A DNA stretch of 64,000 nt from Streptomyces sp. NBC_00654 (GTDB taxonomy: Bacteria; Actinomycetota; Actinomycetes; Streptomycetales; Streptomycetaceae), in assembly GCF_026341775.1 (NCBI RefSeq), contig NZ_JAPEOB010000003.1, positions 310,001 to 374,000 on the forward strand. The letters are read 5' to 3'. The translations under genes and the position numbers were made by a program. Numbering within the stretch: position 1 is the first letter of the stretch; each line of letters starts with the position of its first letter. Below, in pieces: positions 35,008-42,694 of this stretch. The notes beneath the pieces are model-generated. The model was given only the letters and a program-made list of their open reading frames with translations, was not told the DNA's origin and ran no database searches.

Positions 35008-35673
35008 CTACGGCAGGGGCTGAAGGTTCGGATCCAGCTCCCGGGGCAACCCGCCGTCGTTCTCGCATTCAAGCTCTTCGGCGACGGCGAGGGAAGCGGC
35101 ATGAATAACGGTCAGATTGGCCACCAGGTTCTCCACCGCGTCACCTCGATTCGCAGCACCTTCCAATCCCCCATAAATCCGTGCCGGTCGATTCCTGGAA
35201 CCATCCAGTCGCGGACTGACACACTCGAAGTAAAGCCCGGCCACACGGGAACGGGCCACCGCCTCTTTACCCAACGGAAAGAGCCGAGTGCCCTCAGGGT
35301 TGCCCGGATCACCCACATCGTCCGGCGCGTAGATGAGGAAGGACAGTGTGGTCGCTTCTCTCGAATCAACACCCTTGGCACGCATCTCGCAGAGTTCTTC
35401 AGCCAGCGACCAACGGCGTCCCGACGCGTACCCCTTCTTGATCGCCTCGACCACCCGGTCCATGCCCCCTCCAGAGCGCCGACCGAAAGACGTGCCGCCG
35501 GCAACGGCCTCAACCGTCTTCTCCAGAGGGCCCACGAACAGGCCCTCGCACCCCTCAGCCGCGCTCACATAGGGCGACTGGGGCTCCTCGGCCCCACATG
35601 CCACCCCGCCAGCAACAACAGCCAGTACCAGACCGGCGGCCGCCATCACTTTTCCGCACCGCACCCCGCCCAC
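35008..35673 (-). CDS. Cassette B lipoprotein
   Basis: A 221-aa predicted lipoprotein paralogous to 31111-31779. The signal segment AAAGLVLAVVAGGVAC gives a lipid-modified Cys, followed by GAEEPQSPYVSAAEGCEG. Shared segments include GLFVGPLEKTVEAV, DRVVEAIKKGYASG and YFECVSPRLDGS. GTG 35673 is the assumed start. It lies 27 bp after the 784-aa gene. Codon use here is noticeably less GC-biased than in cassette A. Function unknown. Confidence 0.75.
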   Translation of the reverse strand: MGGVRCGKVMAAAGLVLAVVAGGVACGAEEPQSPYVSAAEGCEGLFVGPLEKTVEAVAGGTSFGRRSGGGMDRVVEAIKKGYASGRRWSLAEELCEMRAKGVDSREATTLSFLIYAPDDVGDPGNPEGTRLFPLGKEAVARSRVAGLYFECVSPRLDGSRNRPARIYGGLEGAANRGDAVENLVANLTVIHAASLAVAEELECENDGGLPRELDPNLQPLP

Positions 35674-35700
35674 CCCCTCATATCTTCCGCGTTGCCGACT

Positions 35701-38055
35701 TCACCCGGTCTCCGGCGCACTGCCTTGCTGATTCTCGCGATCATTGCCACTTGAGTAGCCTGACCTCATCGACTCCTTCAAGTCCTGGCGGAAGTTGGAA
35801 TCCTCCTCGCTTCCGTGACGCGCCAGAAATTCCTCCATCGGAGCCTCGGCCATGGCCTCGCCGGAACGGTAAATACTGTTCCATTCTTCCACAGTGAGAT
35901 TCTCAGCCTTTTCCTTGCTCTTCTCCACCGAGTTGTCCGAGATATCCCCCACGACCTGGCCGATGAGCTGCTCCGCTGCACCGCTCGCAGTATCGGTCGC
36001 CAAGGGAATGAGCACAGCAGCAGCGCCTACCGCAGCCGTTACCGGAAGGAAAGCGACACCGGCCGCAACCCCCGCCACCGCACCGAACTCCACCCAGCCC
36101 GAACGCTTGGCCACGGCCTTCTCGTAGTCCTCATGAGTCTTCATGAAGTCTGCCTCAACTTGGTCGGCCCGGGACTGGTCGAGCATGCCCTGGACTTCGG
36201 CGCCCACGTGCACAGCCGACCGGGCGGAACCCATGTCGACCTTCCCGTCGGAGCCCACTTGAGCCTCCAACACGCTCCGGGTATAGACCTGCTCCGCCGT
36301 GGAGAGGGTGGCATAGGCATCCGGGTGTTGTCCGAGAACGCTGAGGAAGCCGCGCGCGACACTCCTGCCTTCCTGCCCCCCCTTGTAGGCGCTACTGTCG
36401 AAGGCGAGGTGACCATCAGGATTTCGCGTTGGGGCAAAGACGCTTTCGGAATCCCCCTTTTCGAGCGCCCAGTTGATGTCGTCTATGTACCCGGCGCCCA
36501 TGACTCCCAGACTGTCTGCCATAGCGTTCTGCTTGTGGAGGAGACCCGCGTCCGCTCCATACTTTTCCATGACCTGCCGCATGATCGCCGCATTATCGGA
36601 GTCGCGCACCACCTTGGCATCCGGGCTGTCGTACGGATACCCGAGGGTCGCCGATTCCAGAGCATGCCCGAGCGCGTCCGGCACATACTGACGGGTCGTA
36701 TCAGAAGCACCTGGGTTGTCATGGCCGACGTCCGAGAAAGACTTCCATTTATCATTTCCGAAGAAGTCAAGGTAATTCCCAATCGCCTCACCATCCTCAC
36801 CCTTACCCAGATCCGCTGCACTCTCCTTGTTGACCGTGCCGTCCTCGTTGTACGCGGTCGGGACATCGGTGAAGAACTTTTTCGCAGCATCCGGACTGTG
36901 GCCCAGCGCCTCCAGCATGGCGGTGGCCGGATCAAACCCGGATCCATTCTTCCCCGAAGGGTTGAACGGGTTCCCTGCGTAGGCAGTGTCCTGATTGGTA
37001 CTCGCGAAAATATGCGGACTCTTCTGGTGCAACTGCGCCACATGTTCGGCGATCGGGTTGAGGAACTTCGCGTCGTAGTTCCCGTACCGCATGATGCCGC
37101 CCAACAACTGATAACCGTACGCACCACCGTAATCATTCTTGGCAAGCGGAATTTGCTGCGTACCCAGCTTGCGAAGTTCCGGCCCCCATTCGGCCGCGAA
37201 TTCTTTGTCGTGCGAGGCGGTGGCAAGATTCAGACCGAGGTTGCGCTGGAGTGCCTGAACATCCGCCAACCGCTCCTTGTCAACTTTTCCATAACCGTTC
37301 GTTCCCGTAGAGAGCTGTCCGAAAAAAGTGAGCACCTTCTCGGGGCCGAGCTTCTCGTAGAACACCTTGGCAAACTCGGGAAACTTTCCTCGCTCACGCA
37401 GCACTTCATTGAGTGACTGCAGCTCCATATGCGTAATACCGGGACCCTTGGATGCCAAATCGACAGCATAGGCCGCCTCTTCCTGATCCAGACTCCCGTA
37501 CTTGGGTGCGCTGAAATTGCGCCCCTCGGTGACGTTGGCCTCAAGGGCCCGTTTGATTGCCGCGTCCGCATCATTGCAGTCGTCCACGATGACATCGATC
37601 TTCTTCTGCCAGGCCTCGATGGACTCCTTCTGCTTGCGCAGGAGTTCGGAGTAGTCCGGGTCGTGCCGTGCGGTGTTGTCCTTCTCCAGCGGATGCCGGG
37701 CCGTCACTTTGCCCTGGGCATCGACATGGATGCCGGCCTCGCGCCCCTCGACGTCCCGGATGTTCACCAGGTCGTCCTTGGCCTTCCTGATGGCCGTGTG
37801 GGCGTCCTCCAGGATCAGCTTGACACCCTTGGCCTCGGCGGCGGCGTCCTTGAACTCCTTGGCGGTCTTGGCGATGAACGCCTTGGTGATACCGGCGTTC
37901 TCACCCTCCCACTCCGCCTTGTCCGCCTTGGCCTTCATCCCGTCATTGGCATCCGTGGCCAGCTTGTCCAGCTTGGTGACCATCTCCGTCCAGTCGGTCA
38001 CAGCCGTCTGGAGCTTGCCGATCGGCGCATCGACAATGTCTGCGTACTTCAGCAC
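35701..38055 (-). CDS. Cassette B ~784-aa protein with N-terminal WXG-like module
   Basis: A 784-aa paralogue of the 780-aa protein. Residues 1-155 are the same except K/R at AI(K/R)KAKDD; after about 158 the two proteins diverge (for example KKIDLIVDNANDTD versus KKIDVIVDDCNDAD). The C-terminal hydrophobic stretch (AGVAAGVAFLPVTAAVGAAAVLIPL) is conserved. The AEWEGENAG WXG-like motif is present. The diverged part of the gene has many A/T-ending codons, atypical of Streptomyces, suggesting a different evolutionary history from its N-terminal part. No enzymatic motif is recognised. Confidence 0.78.
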   Translation of the reverse strand: MLKYADIVDAPIGKLQTAVTDWTEMVTKLDKLATDANDGMKAKADKAEWEGENAGITKAFIAKTAKEFKDAAAEAKGVKLILEDAHTAIRKAKDDLVNIRDVEGREAGIHVDAQGKVTARHPLEKDNTARHDPDYSELLRKQKESIEAWQKKIDVIVDDCNDADAAIKRALEANVTEGRNFSAPKYGSLDQEEAAYAVDLASKGPGITHMELQSLNEVLRERGKFPEFAKVFYEKLGPEKVLTFFGQLSTGTNGYGKVDKERLADVQALQRNLGLNLATASHDKEFAAEWGPELRKLGTQQIPLAKNDYGGAYGYQLLGGIMRYGNYDAKFLNPIAEHVAQLHQKSPHIFASTNQDTAYAGNPFNPSGKNGSGFDPATAMLEALGHSPDAAKKFFTDVPTAYNEDGTVNKESAADLGKGEDGEAIGNYLDFFGNDKWKSFSDVGHDNPGASDTTRQYVPDALGHALESATLGYPYDSPDAKVVRDSDNAAIMRQVMEKYGADAGLLHKQNAMADSLGVMGAGYIDDINWALEKGDSESVFAPTRNPDGHLAFDSSAYKGGQEGRSVARGFLSVLGQHPDAYATLSTAEQVYTRSVLEAQVGSDGKVDMGSARSAVHVGAEVQGMLDQSRADQVEADFMKTHEDYEKAVAKRSGWVEFGAVAGVAAGVAFLPVTAAVGAAAVLIPLATDTASGAAEQLIGQVVGDISDNSVEKSKEKAENLTVEEWNSIYRSGEAMAEAPMEEFLARHGSEEDSNFRQDLKESMRSGYSSGNDRENQQGSAPETG

Positions 38056-38585
38056 GTCAATTCCCCCGGGGATTACTTCAGATACTCATTGAGCTTGGAG
38101 ACCGAGATGAGATCCCCGGCGATCTGGACATCGTCCTTCTGAAGCGACAACGTCGTGTAATTGAGGTGATTCGAAATCTGCGCACACGCGTCGAGCAACG
38201 TCTTCAGATGCGTGTTCCACCGGTCATGGACCTTCAGGAGCCCCGACCCGCTCTCGAAGTTCCCGTTGGTGAGCGCGATGGCCGCGTCGAACGTCGACGG
38301 ACGGGCATGATCACCGTCCTTCGACACACGGGTCCGCAGACCGTACGCCTCATGCCCGATAGCACCCAGGTTGTCCTTGTTCACCGCAAGATCCGCAACA
38401 ACCGGCCCACCACCGGGACCCCCCGGCTCCGCCGGCACACCATTCAGCCGCATATCGACCCGCTGTGTCGATTCGGCACGAAGCGTTGCCCATTCTGAGT
38501 CGAACGTCACGAAATCCCCCGTACTCAATCCCGGATGCCACCGAAGCCCACCGCTCCGCTCTCAATGACGCCCACGCTAGCGGCT
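37595..38585. repeat. Near-identical block, copy B (991 bp)
   Basis: Partner of 33699-34689, offset by 3896 bp. The three differences seen are: one in AI(K/R)KAKDD, one silent in the 784-aa gene, and one in the small partner gene (S/L). Confidence 0.9.
38073..38510 (-). CDS. Cassette B small WXG-partner-like protein
   Basis: Almost identical to the protein at 34177-34614, the only residue change being Leu for Ser in NYTTLSLQKD. GTG 38510 is preferred with GGGGGA upstream; TTG 38528 is an alternative. It ends 18 bp before the 784-aa gene. The upstream 60-75 bp are identical in the two cassettes, so both probably share the same promoter sequence. Confidence 0.72.
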   Translation of the reverse strand: MTFDSEWATLRAESTQRVDMRLNGVPAEPGGPGGGPVVADLAVNKDNLGAIGHEAYGLRTRVSKDGDHARPSTFDAAIALTNGNFESGSGLLKVHDRWNTHLKTLLDACAQISNHLNYTTLSLQKDDVQIAGDLISVSKLNEYLK

Positions 38586-39145
38586 AGCTATCCATCGACC
38601 TGCCACAGGAGAGGCTTTCCAGCCTGAACAGATAAAGACCAAAAATTCTGGCGTGGCGGGGTTGACGAAACCTAACCGTGAGTACGCATGGAGCGGGAGC
38701 GCGCCTGCCCTACTCCAGCTAACCCAGAATTGAAGACATCGCCCCTTCGGCTGAGCCTTCCTCGATACCTCCGTCGCGTGCACACGAAAGTGCTCACACC
38801 AAGGGCAGGGTCACTGAGTGGGCCAATACCACCTGAGACTCGCACAGTTCCGCCACTGGACCCCTCAGTCTGCCGATCCCGGCTCACAGACACCTTGATG
38901 CGAGCGGGCGACTCTGCAGATCCAGCCAAATAGTCACTGCGAAGGGCGAACTGAAGGTACGAAGATCCTGCGCCATCGACGCAACTTCTCCCATATCGAA
39001 TGGGATAAATAAGGGACTGATCTTCCCGTCAGGTTTCAGTTCCCTTGGCTACCAGGCCGAACCGAATACGGACAGCATCGCTATCCGCACCGGAGTACGG
39101 GCAGACCCGGCAGATGCCGGGCCCCAGTGGTGCCGCCGACGCGCC
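38586..39145. other. AT-richer intergenic region between cassette B and the mycosin
   Basis: 560 bp with lower GC content than its surroundings. I see no convincing gene, transposase remnant or strong hairpin. It must hold the cassette B promoter. Short frames on either strand lack ribosome sites and protein-like composition. Confidence 0.55.
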
Positions 39146-40552
39146 TCAGACGCGACGGTCCTGTCCCGGCGCGCCACCATAAGGCGGATTCGAGCCAGGG
39201 GAATTCTGCGGCGGCGCGTAGCCCTGGTACGGAGGTTGTACCTGCTGCTGCGGGTACGCGGGCGGGGCCTGCCCCGGGTACTGCGGCGGGTGAGGCGCGG
39301 CCGGCGGCGAGGCAGCTGCGTTTCGACGACGCGACCGTACCGCCACGACCGCCACACCTGCGCCGATGAGTGCGGCAGCCCCGACACCGATGCCGATCCA
39401 GAGACCGGTGTTGCTGCCACCGTCTCCATCGGCCGAAGGGGCGGCAGCAGCGGGCTTGTCGTCCGACTCGGAACTCCCCGTGCCCTTCGAAGGCTTGGCG
39501 GAAGGAGCGGGACTCTCGGCTGCGGCCAAGTCGTGAAGCGGGTACTCATCGGCGGGGCCGGGGTCACCGGGGGTCTTCAGCGCGATACGGGGACGGACGA
39601 TGCCGTAACCGATGGCGTCCGTGCGCTCATCACCACTGACCGGACCTCCGGCCGTATTCAGCAGGACCCGCAGGACCTGGTTATTGGTCCAGTCCGGGTG
39701 CTTGGACCAGATGAGAGCAGCGGAGGCGGAGGCGAGAGCACTGGCATCACTAGTGCCGCGAGATTTACAGATCCCCGTTTTCCCCCCGCATGCGTGGACC
39801 ATCTCCACTCCAGGAGCAGCAAGGTCTACTTGGGTCCCGTACTGAGATTCCTTAGATCTTTTCAGATCTCTATCAATAGCACTTACTCCAACAACCCCAG
39901 GTGTTGCCGCCGGGTACTGTGCGAGATTTCCAGAGTTTCCGGTATTTCCCACCGCAGCGAAAACAAGTGAGCCTTTTCCGAGGGCATATTTCACAGCGTC
40001 GGACAGCTCTTGCGATCCTGCCTGATTACCTTGAGAAATATTGATTACTTTGGCGCCACTGTCAGCCGCGAATCGAATTCCAGCAGAAACATCTTCGCTA
40101 AAGTTCTTACTCCCCGTGGCACCGTTGACCTTACCGGTGTCATCCCTCATACGGATAGGGAGAATTTTGACCCCAGGGGCCAGGCCGAAGGCCCCATTTC
40201 CTCCATTCGACTTTCCGGTGCCAGCAATCAGGCCAGCCATCGCTGTGCCGTGTGTGTCGTAGTCATCTCGCTCATCTCCCGGTGATCCAGGAGAAAGATC
40301 CTTGCCCTTGAGAACCTGTCCGAGCAGATCGGCGTTTGAGGCATCCACACCAGTGTCAATCACCGCGACGGTCACGTTCGCGCCGGTGCTCACCGCCCAC
40401 ATCTCCTCGGCCTTCATCGCATCCAGATGCCACTGATCCGCTCGCACAGAATCCGCCGATGCAGGAACAGCGCCAACCAGCAGCAGAACCAACGCAGTGG
40501 ATGCCACAGTCCCTCGCCGAGCAACTACCTTGCGACTACTGCTGGTACGCAT
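39146..40552 (-). CDS. Type VII secretion-associated mycosin (S8 serine protease)
   Basis: A 468-aa subtilisin-type mycosin (MycP-like). It has a signal peptide (residues 1-33, ending VPASADS). The catalytic triad is D66 (AVIDTGVD), H101 (YDTHGTAMAGL) and S268 (SRGTSDASALASASAAL). N203 in VGNTGNSG is the likely oxyanion residue. Cys 255 and Cys 262, just before the Ser motif, fit a family disulphide. A membrane helix (about 383-408) and a cytoplasmic Pro/Gln/Tyr-rich tail end the protein. MycP proteins sit on type VII secretion machines. It follows the 481-aa WXG protein by 26 bp. No EccB-E genes are near. Parts of it have AT-rich codons. Confidence 0.93.
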   Translation of the reverse strand: MRTSSSRKVVARRGTVASTALVLLLVGAVPASADSVRADQWHLDAMKAEEMWAVSTGANVTVAVIDTGVDASNADLLGQVLKGKDLSPGSPGDERDDYDTHGTAMAGLIAGTGKSNGGNGAFGLAPGVKILPIRMRDDTGKVNGATGSKNFSEDVSAGIRFAADSGAKVINISQGNQAGSQELSDAVKYALGKGSLVFAAVGNTGNSGNLAQYPAATPGVVGVSAIDRDLKRSKESQYGTQVDLAAPGVEMVHACGGKTGICKSRGTSDASALASASAALIWSKHPDWTNNQVLRVLLNTAGGPVSGDERTDAIGYGIVRPRIALKTPGDPGPADEYPLHDLAAAESPAPSAKPSKGTGSSESDDKPAAAAPSADGDGGSNTGLWIGIGVGAAALIGAGVAVVAVRSRRRNAAASPPAAPHPPQYPGQAPPAYPQQQVQPPYQGYAPPQNSPGSNPPYGGAPGQDRRV

Positions 40553-40578
40553 TCATTTCCCCTGAGTGGTTTCTTGCC

Positions 40579-42024
40579 CTAGTCGATGACCGGAGGAACA
40601 ACACGGCGGCCGCCCTGCTGCCAAGTCTCCTCGTCCTCCATCAGGTAATCCGGCCTGTCGCTGCCCTCGTCGCGACGTGAATCACCTGAGCGCGGCGTCA
40701 CCCCGGCGCCACCTCGACCCATCGGACCAGAAGCACGGCCACCGTCTGCCGCGCCACGCACCAAACCAGTTCCGCCGGGCGTGAACGGGCGCGCGTTGGC
40801 ATGCCCGGGTTGCTGTGGGCGACCGCCCACCATGCCGCCCGTCTCACCGGCGAGACGGCGACCGCCGACAATGCCGCTCTGGCCACCGCTGGTGCCGCCC
40901 ATTGCCGGACCATGTCCCATCGGTCCACGGCCGGCGTGCGTTCCCTCGTTTCCGATCACCGGGCTGCGGGGGAGGCCGCCCATGGGGCGGCCAGGGTTCT
41001 GCGGCACAGGACGTCCACCGACGATGGGACCGGGAGGCCTGGTACCGGGACCGCTGGCATTCGGCGGTCCCACCGTGGGTATGGGAGGACGTGCGCCACT
41101 CGGCAGCCCACGGCCGCCTCCGCTCGTCGTAGGCGGAGCGACCGGTCCGACGTTGGGGAACACTGTGGGTGACGTCGGAAGGCTGGTCTCGGGCCTGCCC
41201 GGATTCGGAACGCTCGGCGTGGTGGTCGGGGGGAGCGTCGAAGGGTCCGGCAGCGTTGCCACGCTGTCGATCCCCATGTCGACCGGCTGTGACACCGTGG
41301 CTCCCACTCCAGGAGTCGGCGTAGACACGCCCGGTGGTATTACGTGGCCGTCTGACGACTCAGGGCCGTGTGTATACGACGTAGCACCCCGTGCGAGGCC
41401 CCCGACGGAGCCGCCCGTATCCGCTCCCCCAACTGCGTAGTCCCCGCTCCCACTGTCCAGATTTCCCTGGTTCTCCGGCACAATGATCGCCGGCGGCGGC
41501 GGGAATACCGGCTTCTCCAGGCCCTTCATCTGCGATGACGAGAACGCGTACGACTCCGCCAGCTTCCGCATCTGCGCGGCCGCTTCCTGGCGGTTCGCCT
41601 CCTTGTTCGCCAGCAGGGTGTCCGCGGCCTCGCGCGCGACCGCCGACGCATCCGGGTCGTTGCGCGCTTCCTTGGCCGCTGCCAGGTTCGCTGCCGCGCC
41701 GGCGTGGGTGCGGGGGATCGCCACCTGGGCTGCGGCGATCGCGTCGGAGGCGCGGGCCAGCCACTTCGACGCGCCCTCGCTGTAGTCGCCCAGGCGCAGC
41801 GTCGAGTTGGCCAGGTCCGCGCTCCAGGTGCGGAAGGCGTCCGCGCCCTCGCCCTTCCACTCCACCATCTGCGGGCGGATCTTCAGGTCTTCCGCGATCT
41901 TGCGGATCTCCGTGGCCGCGCTCAGCAGTCGGTCGGCCGCCCCCTGAACAGCCCCGCTGTTCGCCTGGTCGAGCCAGGCCAGCATCTGCTCATGAGACAT
42001 GCCTTCGAATGACGTCGTTCCCAT
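40579..42024 (-). CDS. WXG-domain protein with long Pro/Gly-rich tail
   Basis: A 481-aa protein with an N-terminal helical-hairpin domain (residues 1-175) carrying MVEWKGEGADAFRTW, a WXG motif. About 280 residues follow of Pro/Gly/Thr-rich, low-complexity sequence resembling PPE-type and EspB-like tails, ending with a conserved-looking RPDYLMEDEETW and VVPPVID. ATG 42024. It is probably a type VII substrate or surface-associated partner for the mycosin. It lies 26 bp upstream of the mycosin gene and 47 bp downstream of the 168-aa gene, forming an operon. Confidence 0.85.
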   Translation of the reverse strand: MGTTSFEGMSHEQMLAWLDQANSGAVQGAADRLLSAATEIRKIAEDLKIRPQMVEWKGEGADAFRTWSADLANSTLRLGDYSEGASKWLARASDAIAAAQVAIPRTHAGAAANLAAAKEARNDPDASAVAREAADTLLANKEANRQEAAAQMRKLAESYAFSSSQMKGLEKPVFPPPPAIIVPENQGNLDSGSGDYAVGGADTGGSVGGLARGATSYTHGPESSDGHVIPPGVSTPTPGVGATVSQPVDMGIDSVATLPDPSTLPPTTTPSVPNPGRPETSLPTSPTVFPNVGPVAPPTTSGGGRGLPSGARPPIPTVGPPNASGPGTRPPGPIVGGRPVPQNPGRPMGGLPRSPVIGNEGTHAGRGPMGHGPAMGGTSGGQSGIVGGRRLAGETGGMVGGRPQQPGHANARPFTPGGTGLVRGAADGGRASGPMGRGGAGVTPRSGDSRRDEGSDRPDYLMEDEETWQQGGRRVVPPVID

Positions 42025-42071
42025 ATCCAGCCCCCGTTATCCCCGTGTCGTGCCCGTGATCGTCGTTGTCA

Positions 42072-42578
42072 TCAGATGCCGTCACCGGTGGACTCGGTGG
42101 ACGTGGGCGCCGGTGTCGGCTTGCCGCCGTCCTGCTTCGTCGGGTCGTAGGCACCGCCGTAGTGCTCGGTCGCTTCCTTGCTGATGGCCAGCATGCGGCG
42201 CCGGATGTCGATGTCCAGGTTCTCGTAGCCGTTGTGGGAGGCGAGGACCGCGATGCCCATGCCCTCGATGGAGTCCGAGAGCAGCTTCGACAGGGTTTCC
42301 AGCTCGGTGATGACCGTGTTGTACGTCGTGTAGAGGCCGGTCGCCTCGGACCAGCCGGGGTCGCCGAACTGGCCCTTGGTCACCGGGTCTTCGCCCAGCT
42401 TGTTCGGGCCGGCGGGGGACGTCTTGAGGTCCGTCAGCAGTTCGTCGATACGATCGCGGAACTTCGTGAATGACGACAGCTCGGTGACCAGTTCACCGAC
42501 CGCGCTGTGCGCGGCCCCGATGATCGATCCGAACGGCATCGCCGCGAACCCCGCCACGGCAGCCTCAGTCGGCTCCAC
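42072..42578 (-). CDS. Helical protein at the head of the mycosin operon
   Basis: A 168-aa protein, helical (FTKFRDRIDELLTDLKTS, VITELETLSKLLSDSIEG), with an unstructured Pro/Thr-rich C-terminus. GTG 42578 has GGGGAGGG 4-10 bases upstream. Small helical proteins in this position are usually Esx-like partners, but the WXG motif is absent. Operon order is 168-aa, 481-aa, mycosin. Function inferred only from context. Confidence 0.75.
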   Translation of the reverse strand: MEPTEAAVAGFAAMPFGSIIGAAHSAVGELVTELSSFTKFRDRIDELLTDLKTSPAGPNKLGEDPVTKGQFGDPGWSEATGLYTTYNTVITELETLSKLLSDSIEGMGIAVLASHNGYENLDIDIRRRMLAISKEATEHYGGAYDPTKQDGGKPTPAPTSTESTGDGI

Positions 42579-42656
42579 AGCACCCTCCCCGTTTACAGCT
42601 GGCTACAGCTTTGGGCATCACTGTAGTCAGCATCACTGACAACTCGCATCCCTGGG

Positions 42657-42668
42657 TTGCACGTGCAA
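42657..42668. promoter_or_regulatory. Palindrome TTGCACGTGCAA upstream of the mycosin operon
   Basis: A perfect 12-bp palindrome 79 bp before the first start codon of the operon (42578) and 27 bp from the molybdenum hydroxylase stop. It is a candidate operator for the type VII-like genes. Confidence 0.45.
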
Positions 42669-42694
42669 TGCGAATCACATCATCAATTGGACAG

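Noticed and set aside
33699..38585. Insertion-sequence-mediated duplication
   Set aside because: No transposase, terminal inverted repeats or target duplications border the cassettes; unequal recombination explains the tandem copies.
38586..39145. Small ORFs of 81-85 codons on either strand
   Set aside because: No ribosome site, no protein-like pattern and no conservation visible between the cassettes.
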